64,000 nt of DNA from Candidatus Atribacteria bacterium (GCA_003513845.1 DOTB01000034.1:1-64000), one strand, 5' to 3'; shown: positions 1 through 8,492, counted from the stretch's first letter. Numbers and translations: made by a program. Notes: generated by a model not told the origin, from the sequence alone.

Positions 1-174
1 CTAAAAAATGCCAACGACCCGAAATAGATAAATCTGCCTTAGACTGATGAGAAGATTTCTTTATCTATATTCTCTCAATCCTTATGGGAGAGGATAGGGT
101 AAGGGGAATGATTTCTACTTGACCAATAAGATGAAGAGATGTTATTCTTTATAAGAAAATAATATATATTTAAT

Positions 175-262
<88 letters not shown>

Positions 263-287
263 GATTTAAAAAACTACATCATTAGGC

Positions 288-315
288 TTGACATTAAAAT
301 AAGATATGATATAAT
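288..315 (+). promoter_or_regulatory. Consensus sigma-70 promoter of an orphan transcription unit
   Basis: The -35 is a perfect TTGACA (288-293). After a 16-bp spacer comes a perfect TATAAT (310-315) preceded by an extended-10 TGA (307-309). The start should be near 322. The next thing downstream is a terminator at 378-409, not an ORF, so the promoter appears to drive a short RNA. Confidence 0.75.
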
Positions 316-321
316 TTGTCC

Positions 322-409
322 GTTTAAAAACAAAAAATCATAGACTTTTTCATTTTTAATTACCTCCTAATTACATTCGCCCTGTTGGAAAAAACAGGGC
401 GAGTTTTTT
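322..409 (+). ncRNA. Candidate ~88-nt small RNA with an anti-Shine-Dalgarno motif
   Basis: The unit lies between a consensus promoter and a strong intrinsic terminator. No plausible plus-strand ORF exists in it. The single-stranded part carries ACCTCCT (362-368), identical to the anti-Shine-Dalgarno core of 16S rRNA, so the RNA could pair with ribosome binding sites. Read on the minus strand, the same bases give AGGAGGT, an 8-nt spacer and a 9-codon ORF (353 down to 324), so the motif may instead be antisense to a translation start. No known sRNA family is recognised. Confidence 0.4.
378..409 (+). terminator. Rho-independent terminator
   Basis: Perfect 9-bp arms CGCCCTGTT (378-386) and AACAGGGCG (393-401) enclose a 6-nt loop, followed by AG and six T. 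It would end the short orphan unit and any read-through from tRNA-Ser. Confidence 0.85.
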
Positions 410-623
410 GTTTATACTTCTGATTACCGCTAATGTTTGGTATTGGTCAGAGCTTTTCTTCTAGTGGATACTTTTTATATCTTTAATTATAAATAAGTGT
501 CTATCTCTATTATTCCTAAAAATTATAATATGTTAATTACATATTGATATATTTTGTAATTTGTGTTATTTTTTTAACAGAACATTATTAAGGATAAAAT
601 TAGAAAAGAGAGGTGGACGGAAA

Positions 624-905
624 ATGTTAGAATTAATTGGCAGAGTAGCGAGAAATGGCCATCTTACTATTCCCAGCAAAATTAGGAAAATTTTAAATAT
701 TGAGGATGGTGATATTGTAAGATTTACCGTAGAAGATAATAAGATAATTATTGCCCCAGGGGTTATCGTGGATAAAGACCAGGCATATTTTTTTAGCGAG
801 AGATGCCAGAAGGAAATTAGAAAATCGGAGAAAGATTTTAAAGAAGGAAAGTATTCTTCTTTTACATCAGTTGACGATTTAAAGAAAGAAGTAGATAGTG
901 ATTAA
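624..905 (+). CDS. AbrB/SpoVT-family antitoxin
   Basis: A 93-residue protein whose first ~45 residues have the AbrB swapped-hairpin pattern (GRVARNGHLTIPSKIRKIL, then DGDIVRFTVEDNKIII). Such proteins are DNA-binding antitoxins that bind and repress their own promoter. The C-terminal half is acidic and probably contacts the toxin. The ATG at 624 is chosen because GAGAGGTGG lies 8 bases upstream; an extension to 561 would have no ribosome site. The stop overlaps the next gene by 8 bp, the usual antitoxin-toxin coupling. Confidence 0.85.
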   Translation: MLELIGRVARNGHLTIPSKIRKILNIEDGDIVRFTVEDNKIIIAPGVIVDKDQAYFFSERCQKEIRKSEKDFKEGKYSSFTSVDDLKKEVDSD

Positions 906-1164
906 AAAAATAAATATTCCAGATCATCTAATAAAGGAACTTAAAAACAAGAAAAAGTTGTCAGAACCTATAAAAGGAAAATTTTATTGGTGTTTAGAAA
1001 TGCTTATAAAGAATCCGCAGCATCCTTCTTTACGAAATAAAACAGTAAAAGGCACTATTAATATATGGGAATTTAGCATCAATAAAAACTATAGGTGTAT
1101 ATATAGAAAAGAAAGAGAGGAAGTATATATTCTGGCTATAGTAAAACACGAAGATGCCTTTTAA
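898..1164 (+). CDS. RelE/ParE-superfamily toxin
   Basis: An 88-residue basic protein starting with GTG inside the antitoxin gene. The pattern of a lysine-rich N-terminal helix, a central PSLRNK-(V)KG turn, WEFSINKNYRCIYR and a final strand ending VKHEDAF is that of RelE/YoeB-like mRNA interferases or ParE-like toxins. R and H near the C-terminus are the likely active or RNA-contacting residues. Which target it hits (ribosome-bound mRNA or gyrase) cannot be told from sequence. It forms a type II toxin-antitoxin pair with the upstream AbrB protein. Confidence 0.8.
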   Translation: MIKKINIPDHLIKELKNKKKLSEPIKGKFYWCLEMLIKNPQHPSLRNKTVKGTINIWEFSINKNYRCIYRKEREEVYILAIVKHEDAF

Positions 1165-1283
1165 TAAGAAACGAATCGATAATACATATCATACTTGCTT
1201 CATTTAGTATATGTAAGCTTTTATTTATAAGGATTTAAGCGTTATTTAGAAAATGAAAATTAAATCCCTTTAGGAAGTTTTAA

Positions 1284-1565
1284 ACCACACGGAAAGTGCC
1301 TTTTTTAGCGTTTAAATTTTCGAAAAATTAGCCATTTAACTACCCTAATTTTGGGGTATTTTTACTCCTATAAAATCTTAAAACCCTTATAAATAGCCAC
1401 TTTCAGTATTTAGAAGGGTGAAAAAATTGGTTAAAAAAGAGCAATTTTCGAGGGATAAACTATAGCCAGGGTAAAAATTTCTTCATATAAACAAAATCTC
1501 GCAATCTGTCCCTAAAACCCTTATAAAATAAGGCTTTCAGACTTACTATCTTATATAAAGTTTAT
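1284..1565. repeat. Long direct repeat, copy 1 (left of AbiE genes)
   Basis: About 282 bp that recur at 3319-3602 in the same orientation with scattered mismatches. Each copy begins with ACCACAC, then AAGTGCCTTTTTTAGCG, and ends with CTTACTATCTTATATAAA. Inside each copy a ~27-bp unit (AAAACCCTTATAAA...CTTTCAG) occurs twice (1380-1406 and 1514-1540 here). There is no ORF inside. The rest of the 1165-1759 gap holds only AT-rich sequence, the AbiE promoter and its operator. Confidence 0.85.
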
Positions 1566-1666
1566 CCCTGCCAAAAAGCTTATTTATATTATAATTTTAT
1601 TAATGTTAAATTATGGGGTCGCTTGATGCTTCCTATAAAAATATATTTAAAATATTAGATGCATAC

Positions 1667-1694
1667 TTGAAAAAATAGAGAAGAGAAGTATAAT
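1667..1694 (+). promoter_or_regulatory. Promoter of the AbiE pair
   Basis: TTGAAA (1667-1672), a 16-bp spacer and TATAAT (1689-1694) place the start near 1701, about 60 nt ahead of the AbiEi ATG. Confidence 0.55.
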
Positions 1695-1714
1695 AAGGAA
1701 AGAAATATACAAAT

Positions 1715-1741
1715 CTACGGCAATAAAGCATAATGCCGTAG
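1715..1741. promoter_or_regulatory. Inverted repeat, candidate AbiEi operator
   Basis: Perfect 8-bp arms CTACGGCA (1715-1722) and TGCCGTAG (1734-1741) lie just downstream of the predicted start and 18 bp before the gene. AbiEi proteins are known to repress their own promoters by binding inverted repeats, so autoregulation is the natural reading. Four T follow, so a weak terminator is an alternative. Confidence 0.5.
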
Positions 1742-1759
1742 TTTTGTAAAAGCAAGGGA

Positions 1760-2371
1760 ATGAAATTGAAAAATAAAATTAAAGAGAAAATCAAAGAAGT
1801 TTTTTATGTTAATCATGGTTATATTAGAACAAAAGACCTAAGTTCTAAAGGCACAAATAGAAAATACCTGAGAGATTTAATTAATGAGGATGCTATTGAA
1901 AGAATAAAGCGGGGTTTGTATAGATGGAAGGATGCTAAATTTGATGTTGAAGAAGAACTGATTAATGTATCCAAAATTGTTCAACATGGAATTATTTGCC
2001 TTGTATCAGCCCTGGCTTACCATGAGCTTACAACTTATACCCCGGGGGAATATACGATAGCGGTCAGGAGAAATTATAATATAAAACTACCTGATTACCC
2101 GCCGATAAAACTTTATTATTTTTCTGATAAATATTATATGGATGGAGTGGAAAAAATAGATATAAATGGGAATATTATTAAGATATATAATATTGAAAAA
2201 ACTATATGTGATTGCCTAAGATATGAAGATAAAATCAGTAAAGATATTATTATAGAAAGTATCAAGGAATATGTTAAAAGAAGAGATAAAAATATTTCTA
2301 AACTTATGAATTATGCGGCCAAAGCAAAGGTTAAGGAAATCGTTCAAAAATATATAGAGGTACTTGTATGA
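1760..2371 (+). CDS. AbiEi-type antitoxin (type IV toxin-antitoxin)
   Basis: 203 residues. An N-terminal winged-helix domain (residues ~1-60; GYIRTKDLSSKGTNRKYL, then IERIKRGLYRW) is followed by the AbiEi C-terminal domain with the typical ALAYHELTTYTP and NIEKTICDCLRYEDKI segments. These proteins repress their operon and counter an AbiEii nucleotidyltransferase toxin, giving phage abortive infection. The stop overlaps the toxin start as ATGA at 2368-2371. The gene is intact although its toxin partner is broken. Confidence 0.85.
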   Translation: MKLKNKIKEKIKEVFYVNHGYIRTKDLSSKGTNRKYLRDLINEDAIERIKRGLYRWKDAKFDVEEELINVSKIVQHGIICLVSALAYHELTTYTPGEYTIAVRRNYNIKLPDYPPIKLYYFSDKYYMDGVEKIDINGNIIKIYNIEKTICDCLRYEDKISKDIIIESIKEYVKRRDKNISKLMNYAAKAKVKEIVQKYIEVLV

Positions 2372-3232
2372 GAAATGAAGTAAGAAATATGGAGGCTTCA
2401 GTTATAGCAAGGCTTAAAAATATTGCCAAAGATTACAAAAAAACTTTTAATCTTATCCTGCAGTTATACATGCAAGAGAGATTATTATATCGTTTAAGTG
2501 TTTCTGAGTATAAAGATATTTTATATTAAAAGGTGGGTTGTTATTATTTTCAATGTCTGAATTTACGGGTAGGCCGACCAGAGATATAGATTTTCTGGCT
2601 TATCAAATATCAAATGATATGGAGAATATAAAAGAGATATTTAAAAATATATGTAAGATTGAATACGATGATAGCGTTGTATTTGATTCTAATTCTGTTT
2701 TAGTTGAAGAGATCAGGAAAGAAGCTAAATATGAAGGAGTAAGAGTAAAATTAACTGGGCATCTTGGGAAAGCTAAGGAAATGCTTTGGGTAGATATAGG
2801 TTTTAATGATATTGTTATGCCGGAAGTTATTATAGCTGATTATCCTGTATTTCTGGATATGGATTATCCTAAAATAAAAATGTATTCTTTTGAATCTGTT
2901 ATAGCAGAAAAATTTGAGGCCATTGTTTCTCTGGGAGAGCTGAACAGCAGAATGAAAGATTTTTACGACATTTTTATTTTGCTATCTGAAAAAAATTTAA
3001 TAGAGATTTTTTACAGAAGGCCATAGTAGAAACTTTTAAGAGAAGAGGAACAGATATTTTAAAATTTGATCAGGTTTTTAAGAAAGACTTTATCGAAGAT
3101 AATAATAGAATAAATCAATGGAAATTGTTTCTAAAAAAGATAGGCCAACAGGATATTGAATTTGCATATGTAATGAATGTTATAAAAAAATTTCTGTTAC
3201 CCATATATAATAATGTGAGTAAGAGTGACTAG
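2368..3232 (+). pseudogene. AbiEii nucleotidyltransferase toxin, broken by two frameshifts
   Basis: Three frames together give one AbiEii protein. Segment 1 (2368-2529) encodes the N-terminal ARLKNIAKDY...ERLLYRLS part and stops at TAA where LKGG should follow. Segment 2 (from 2526, LKGGLLLFSMSEFTGRPTRDIDFL) carries the nucleotidyltransferase core and runs out of frame at about 3010. Segment 3 resumes with QKAIVETFKRRGTDIL and ends at 3230-3232. Each break is repaired by adding one T, so both look like single-base losses beside short T/A runs. It may be true decay or consensus errors in the assembly. Confidence 0.85.
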
Positions 3233-3318
3233 GTTTCGATATGTAATAGAACTTTAAATTAAGAAAAAACCGTATGGATATTTAAGGGCTTTCCCCAAAT
3301 TGGACTAAAGACACAAGA

Positions 3319-3602
3319 ACCACACGTAAAGTGCCTTTTTTAGCGTTTAAATTTAGAAAAGTGTAGCTATTTAACTACCCTGATTTTGAGGTATTTTTAC
3401 TCCTCTAAAATCTTAAAACCCCTTATAAATAGCCACTTTCAGCATTTGAGAGTATGAAAAAATTGGTTAAAAAAAGGTAATTTTCGAGGGATAAAGTATG
3501 GCAAAGGCAAAAATTTTTTCTTATACGCATTATTTCGCAATCTACCTCCAAAACCCTTATAAAAAAAGGCTTTCAGACTTACTATCTTATATAAAATTTA
3601 TT
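3319..3602. repeat. Long direct repeat, copy 2 (right of AbiE genes)
   Basis: The second copy of the ~283-bp repeat at 1284-1565, same orientation, with the internal AAAACCCCTTATAAA...CTTTCAG units at 3415-3442 and 3550-3576. The two copies bracket exactly the AbiE module. The rest of the 3233-3681 gap holds the ATPase promoter and palindrome. Confidence 0.85.
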
Positions 3603-3633
3603 TAAATCCTTGAATGACTTTTTCCGAGTCTTA

Positions 3634-3674
3634 TCGAAAAAAGTCTTGACTTTTTTCGAATTAGTTAGTATTAT
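3634..3674 (+). promoter_or_regulatory. Promoter with overlapping 12-bp palindrome (ATPase gene)
   Basis: TTGACT (3646-3651), 17 bp, TATTAT (3669-3674) predict a start at about 3681, at or beside the ATG at 3682, so the mRNA would be leaderless. A perfect palindrome, TCGAAAAAAGTC (3634-3645) and GACTTTTTTCGA (3648-3659), covers the -35 box and looks like an operator. Confidence 0.6.
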
Positions 3675-3681
3675 AGTTACT

Positions 3682-4899
3682 ATGAAAGAAAGAATCATTT
3701 ATCAAAAAATATGGCAAAAGCTATCATCTTATAAAAATATGGTATTTTTGTCTGGTCCCAGGCAAAGCGGGAAGACGACCCTGGCAAAGATGATAGCCGG
3801 GGATTTTAGCAACCAAGTTTACTTTAACTGGGATGATATTCCCAGCAAGAGAGAGTTGATTCAAAATCCTTACTTTTTTGAGAAAGTCGACCGGAGGGAT
3901 GAATCGATCCCGCTGGTTATTTTTGACGAAATTCATAAATACAGCAATTGGAAGAATTATCTCAAAGGAGTTTATGATAGATTTGCCAAGGAATACAAGT
4001 TTCTGGTTACCGGCAGCGGTAGATTAGATTTGTATCAAAAAGGTGGAGATTCCTTGGCTGGCAGATATATGAAATTCCACTTGCTACCTTTTACCTATTC
4101 GGAATTGACGCATTACCAGAACTCTATACCTTCTTTCGTTAAACATCCTCTTCATTTTCAAGAAGATAATAAAACGGATTATAGTTTATGGGATGATCTT
4201 TTTGAACTTAGTGGATTTCCTGAACCATTCTTGAAAGGCAAAAAGGATTTTTACCGATTGTGGTCCAATAATTATCAGCACCAGTTAATTCGGGAGGATA
4301 TTCGAGATTTGACCCAAATTAAAAAGTTTGATTCCCTGGAAATTTTATATTCACTCTTACCTCTAAAAGTGGGTAATCCTCTCTCTTTAAGTTCATTAAA
4401 TACAGATGTCCAGGTATCCGTGGACAGTGTCAAAACCTGGCTTGAAGTATTTGAAATCCATTATTTGATATTTCGAATATTACCATGGACACATAAAATT
4501 CCTCGGGCAATTAAAAAGGAAAAGAAGATTTATCTTTTTGATTATGCCCAGATAAATGATAGAGGTATTCGTTTTGAAAATATGATTGCTTTAGAGTTAT
4601 ATCGGGCAATTTTGAATTGGAACGATTTGGGATTAGCAAATTTCTCCCTGCATTATATTCGTAATAAAGAAAAAGAAGAGATTGATTTTCTTATTTGTAA
4701 GGATCATTATCCTATACTGTTGATCGAATGTAAGTTATCAGGTGAAAATATCTCAAATAACTTGATAAAATTCCAGAATAAACTCAACATACCTGCTATT
4801 CAACTAGTAAATAAAAAACATGTCGGGAAAATAGTCACAAATCAAAAGAATAAAATTTTAATCATATCTGCTCCCCGGTGGTTATCTTTTTTACCATAA
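3682..4899 (+). CDS. AAA-family ATPase with DUF4143 domain
   Basis: 405 residues. A Walker A SGPRQSGKTTLAK near residue 25 and a Walker B LVIFDEIHK near 80 are followed by a TGSGRLDLYQKGGDSLAGR sensor segment and a C-terminal DUF4143 domain with a nuclease-like ...EEIDFLIC...LLIECK pattern. These are widespread, often mobile ATPases of unknown role; membership in defence or partition systems is only suspected. The ATG at 3682 is preferred over a TTG at 3610 because the longer form would be read through the promoter and palindrome. No Shine-Dalgarno is visible, in keeping with a leaderless message. Confidence 0.85.
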   Translation: MKERIIYQKIWQKLSSYKNMVFLSGPRQSGKTTLAKMIAGDFSNQVYFNWDDIPSKRELIQNPYFFEKVDRRDESIPLVIFDEIHKYSNWKNYLKGVYDRFAKEYKFLVTGSGRLDLYQKGGDSLAGRYMKFHLLPFTYSELTHYQNSIPSFVKHPLHFQEDNKTDYSLWDDLFELSGFPEPFLKGKKDFYRLWSNNYQHQLIREDIRDLTQIKKFDSLEILYSLLPLKVGNPLSLSSLNTDVQVSVDSVKTWLEVFEIHYLIFRILPWTHKIPRAIKKEKKIYLFDYAQINDRGIRFENMIALELYRAILNWNDLGLANFSLHYIRNKEKEEIDFLICKDHYPILLIECKLSGENISNNLIKFQNKLNIPAIQLVNKKHVGKIVTNQKNKILIISAPRWLSFLP

Positions 4900-4986
4900 T
4901 ATATTTCTCAAATAGGAAGGATTTTTAGGTCTTTTGTCGAATACAAATAAATATAAAGAAAAATTTTAAAAAGGAGGGACAATAAA

Positions 4987-5583
4987 ATGAGAGTGGTAGG
5001 CAAAAAATTTATAATTGTATTGTTGATTATCTTATTTTTATCAGGAATAGGACAGGTAGTCTGGGCAGGAAAATGGGAACCTTTCCAATTTAGAGGGAAT
5101 GAACGCTTTGAGTATAAAATATTATTGGAAGAAGATGAGGAAGAAAGTGAAGTTATCTATATCTTAGATATCAAGAAATCTGAAAAAGATGAAGATGTCT
5201 TTGAAGTTACCTACACAACTAAAGGAACCTTGGCTAAAGATGAGTTAGGCCCAGAGACAGCTTTCGGCCTATGGGGAGTTTATGGAATATCCTTAAATAT
5301 GCTGGTTATCAATCCTGCTTATGCCTTCTTCTTTAGCCAGATGGATTTAAAGGAAGGAGAAAAGATGAGTTTTTTTGGAGCAGGAATAGTAAAGATAATA
5401 GGGAAAGAAAAGATTGCCGGAAGAGAAGGATTTATCTGCCAGCTCTTTTCAGCTGAAGAAGAAGATAAAATGGTAGCTGAATGGGTTATTGACCCAGAAT
5501 TAGCCCTACCTCTTAGGAGTAAGATATTTGAGGATGATGAATTACAAAGTCAAATTGAACTTATAAAATACTTGCAGTATTAA
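4987..5583 (+). CDS. Secreted hypothetical protein
   Basis: 198 residues. Residues ~1-27 form a signal peptide (basic MRVVGKK, hydrophobic core, cleavage near VWAG). No lipobox cysteine is present, so it is probably exported free rather than lipid-anchored. The mature part is acidic with alternating beta-strand character and no motif I recognise; its overall look (periplasmic, thiol-poor, beta-rich) resembles DUF3108-like or LolA-like proteins but this is weak. AAAGGAGGG sits ahead of the ATG. It stands alone between the ATPase and NAD synthetase genes. Confidence 0.6.
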   Translation: MRVVGKKFIIVLLIILFLSGIGQVVWAGKWEPFQFRGNERFEYKILLEEDEEESEVIYILDIKKSEKDEDVFEVTYTTKGTLAKDELGPETAFGLWGVYGISLNMLVINPAYAFFFSQMDLKEGEKMSFFGAGIVKIIGKEKIAGREGFICQLFSAEEEDKMVAEWVIDPELALPLRSKIFEDDELQSQIELIKYLQY

Positions 5584-5635
5584 AAAAGCTAAGGCTTGAA
5601 AAATTTTAAAAATATCTCACGGGATGTAAGAAAGA

Positions 5636-6574
5636 TTGAATAATATTCTTTTAGAAAAATTGAAGGCAGAAATGCAGATTGAAACTGAGAAAGTGGCTCT
5701 TTCTTTGGAAAGTTTTATCAGAGAATATACTGATAAATTAGAAAGAGAAGGAGTTATATTTGGTTTAAGTGGAGGAGTTGATTCGGCGGTAGTAGCTGCA
5801 TTATGTGAGCGAGCACTTGGCCCAGAGAAAGTTTTGGCTTTAGTTATGCCCGAGAAAGATTCGAAAAAAGAACACACTAAAAATGCTCTAAACTTTGCCC
5901 GGGAATTAAATATTGAAGCAAAATTAGTTGATATAACTCCTTATCTCGAAAAACTTGGCGTATATAAGCTATTCCCCTGGGATAAAACTCTATCCTGGGG
6001 GAAATTGAAAGGTGTTTTAGTCAAAAAAGCTTATCATTTTTATGAAAGAAAGACTGGAAAGATCCCTTTTTTAGAAAGTCTTTCAGGATTTAAAGACAAA
6101 GAATACAGTTCTTATCTGGCCAGGGGCAATGCTTATTATCGAATAAAGCATCGCTTAAGGATGATTTTACTCTACCTTTATGCTGAATTAGAGAACAGAT
6201 TGGTGGTGGGAGCAGCTAATAAAACTGAATATAAAATTGGATATTTTGTAAAATATGGATGTGATGATGCCACTGACATTATGCCCCTTCGAAATTTATA
6301 TAAAACTCAGGTAAGGGAACTTGCCCGCTATTTAAATATTCCAGCAAGAATTATTGAGAAGTCTCCCTCACCCGATGTGATGCCAGGTCTTGCTGATGAC
6401 GAAGAAGTAATTAGAATTTCTTATGAAAAGATGGATTTGATTTTATTAGCCTTAGAAAAGGGGTGGAAACTTGCAGATATAGTTACAGCACTAGAAATAG
6501 AAGAAGATAAAGTTATTTATATAAAAAATTTAGTCCAAAAATCAGAACATATGCGAAAAAATTATGTACCTTAG
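5636..6574 (+). CDS. nadE: NH3-dependent NAD+ synthetase
   Basis: 312 residues. The ATP-pyrophosphatase loop SGGVDS lies at 45-50, and GAANKTEYKIGYFVKYGDD-like and KTQVRELARYL segments follow, all standard for NAD synthetase, which amidates nicotinic acid adenine dinucleotide with ATP. There is no N-terminal glutaminase domain, so ammonia is the expected nitrogen source. It is longer than usual (~250-275) because of an extra lysine/aromatic-rich stretch at about residues 105-160. The start is a TTG at 5636 with a weak ribosome site; an ATG 12 codons further in is the alternative. Confidence 0.85.
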   Translation: MNNILLEKLKAEMQIETEKVALSLESFIREYTDKLEREGVIFGLSGGVDSAVVAALCERALGPEKVLALVMPEKDSKKEHTKNALNFARELNIEAKLVDITPYLEKLGVYKLFPWDKTLSWGKLKGVLVKKAYHFYERKTGKIPFLESLSGFKDKEYSSYLARGNAYYRIKHRLRMILLYLYAELENRLVVGAANKTEYKIGYFVKYGCDDATDIMPLRNLYKTQVRELARYLNIPARIIEKSPSPDVMPGLADDEEVIRISYEKMDLILLALEKGWKLADIVTALEIEEDKVIYIKNLVQKSEHMRKNYVP

Positions 6575-6745
6575 ATTAAGTAGTTAAGCGGTTTGCCAGT
6601 TCCCCGGTTTAGTGTTATTCGATTCGAAGTTTGCTACTGGTGTGAAGATAAAATACGAGATTGGAAAATACAATAGTTAATGTAATTTTAAGATATTATA
6701 CAAAAGATATATTTATTTAAAAATTGATCATTACAGGAGGGAATT

Positions 6746-7546
6746 ATGAAAATTTATATCAGTGCAGATATCGAGGGAGTTACTGGAATTACCCATTGGA
6801 ATGAAACTGAAAAATCAAAATCTGATTATCAGAGGTTTGCCCAGCAAATGACTAATGAAGTCAAGGCAGCCTGTGAAGGGGCAATGAAGGCAGGGGCAAA
6901 AGAAATTTGGATTAAAGATGCTCATGGTACCGGAAGAAATATCTTAGCAGATGATTTGCCGCAAACGATTAAATTGGTTCGGGGTTGGAGTGAACATCCC
7001 TATTTAATGGTTCAGGAATTGGACGAATCATTTGATGCTTTATTAATGATTGGTTATCATTCTTTTGCTAGTTCAAGTTCTAATCCTTTATCTCATACGC
7101 TTAGTTCTTCTACTTTTAATTATATAAAATTAAATGGGGAATTTGCCAGTGAATTTTTAATTCATAGTTATGCTGCTGCAACTAAGGGAGTTCCGGTGAC
7201 TTTTATTAGTGGAGATGAGGGGATTTGTATAGAAGCTAACAAAGTCAATAAAAATATCAAAACTGTGGCAGTAAATAAAGGCATGGGTAATTCCGTAATT
7301 AGTATTCATCCTAAGCTTGCGGTAGAAAAAATAAAAGAAGGGGTTGAGTCCGTACTAAAAGGAGACATCAATAAATGCCAAATAAAACTACCTGAGCATT
7401 TTGAAATGGAATTATCTTTTAGAAATCATGGGAGAGCTTATAAAGCATCTTTTTATCCAGGGATAAAACAGATTTCTTCTACCAATTTAGTGTTTGAAAC
7501 CGATAATTATTTTGAAATTTTAAGGATGTTGTTATTTGTGACTTAA
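6746..7546 (+). CDS. M55-family D-aminopeptidase (DppA-like)
   Basis: 266 residues. The zinc ligands of the DppA family appear in order: D8 and E10 (SADIEG), H60 (KDAHG), H105 (IGYHS) and E132 (NGEF), with H117 in a PLSHT segment. DppA enzymes release N-terminal D-amino acids from short peptides, for example cell-wall D-Ala peptides. AGGAGGG precedes the ATG. The next operon imports polar amino acids, which suits a peptide-scavenging role. The 171-bp gap before it (6575-6745) shows no clear feature. Confidence 0.9.
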   Translation: MKIYISADIEGVTGITHWNETEKSKSDYQRFAQQMTNEVKAACEGAMKAGAKEIWIKDAHGTGRNILADDLPQTIKLVRGWSEHPYLMVQELDESFDALLMIGYHSFASSSSNPLSHTLSSSTFNYIKLNGEFASEFLIHSYAAATKGVPVTFISGDEGICIEANKVNKNIKTVAVNKGMGNSVISIHPKLAVEKIKEGVESVLKGDINKCQIKLPEHFEMELSFRNHGRAYKASFYPGIKQISSTNLVFETDNYFEILRMLLFVT

Positions 7547-7727
7547 AAATTCTAAAAAGGAATTATAGAAAGAAAATTAATTTAAATTTTTTGTAATTTT
7601 ATTGAAATAAAGCAGGATTTTAAAAGTTTTTGTGGAATATATATAAAGGACAAGAAGAGGGACTCTTTTAGTCAAAAAGAAATTATATCTGATTTCAAAA
7701 AATAAAAATAGGAAGGAGGTGAAAAAA

Positions 7728-8492
7728 ATGAGAAATAATAAATTGATATTAATGGTGATTTTCATCTTGTTATTTGTTGGTATTTGGGGGAGTAATTTAT
7801 TGGCAGCAGAGAAAGTATATGTTAACGGTATTGATCCAGATTATCCTCCCTTTGCCTATGTAGACGAAAAGGGTAATCCTGCTGGATTTGATGTAGAGTG
7901 TTTAGATTGGATTGCTCAAGAGATGGGCTTTGAGGTTAAACATCAACCAACAGCCTGGGATGGTATAATACCCAGTTTATTAGCCGGGAAGATAGATCTC
8001 ATCTATTCAGGTATGTCTATCACCGAAGAGAGAAAGAAGGTAGTAGATTTTTCCATAGCTTACTGGGAAATCAATCAGGCACTTTGTGTTCGTGAAGATT
8101 CAGACCTCAATATTATAGCTGCTTTATGCGGTAAATATACTGTAGGAAGTCAGAGGGGTTGTACGGCTGCTGAGTGGATTGAAGAACATCTAATAAAAAC
8201 TGGCATACTTCCAAAAGATAATCTAAAATTGTATGAAAGTTTTTCTTTAGCCTTAAAAGATTTAATAAATGGAAGAATAGATTCAGCTATGATGGATGAT
8301 GTTATGATTGAAGATGCTTTAAGGAAAGGGCAACCTATTAAGATTGTGGGGATAATTAAGACTGGTGAAGAATATGGAGTAGCAGTCCGGAAAGAAGATA
8401 AAGAATTAAAAGAAATGCTTAATGAAGGAATAAACAGATTGAAAAAGTCGCCAAAATGGGATGAGTTAATAGCTAAATATTTCACTGAATAG
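7728..8492 (+). CDS. Polar amino-acid ABC transporter, substrate-binding protein
   Basis: 254 residues with a signal peptide ending near LLAAEK and a periplasmic-binding type 3 (SBP_bac_3) fold: DPDYPPFAYVDEKGNPAGFDVE at the start, then WDGIIPSLLAGKIDLIYSGMSIT and EYGVAVRKEDKEL. Members bind Glu/Gln, Arg, His, Lys or cystine; the exact ligand cannot be read. The ATG at 7728 is chosen because AGGAGGT ends 7 nt before it; an in-frame GTG at 7719 lies inside that ribosome site. It is the first gene of a four-gene transporter. Confidence 0.9.
   Translation: MRNNKLILMVIFILLFVGIWGSNLLAAEKVYVNGIDPDYPPFAYVDEKGNPAGFDVECLDWIAQEMGFEVKHQPTAWDGIIPSLLAGKIDLIYSGMSITEERKKVVDFSIAYWEINQALCVREDSDLNIIAALCGKYTVGSQRGCTAAEWIEEHLIKTGILPKDNLKLYESFSLALKDLINGRIDSAMMDDVMIEDALRKGQPIKIVGIIKTGEEYGVAVRKEDKELKEMLNEGINRLKKSPKWDELIAKYFTE

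Noticed and set aside
1380-1540. Twice-repeated ~27-bp AAAACCCTTATAAA...CTTTCAG unit as a CRISPR remnant
   Set aside because: Only two units per copy, imperfect, with the same intervening sequence in both long repeats; no cas genes.
2520-2540. Programmed frameshift in the AbiEii gene
   Set aside because: No canonical slippery heptamer is in the right frame, AbiEii genes do not use recoding, and a second unrelated frameshift follows.
3610-3681. Longer ATPase starting at TTG 3610
   Set aside because: The extension would be encoded by the promoter and palindrome and lacks similarity to the family N-terminus.
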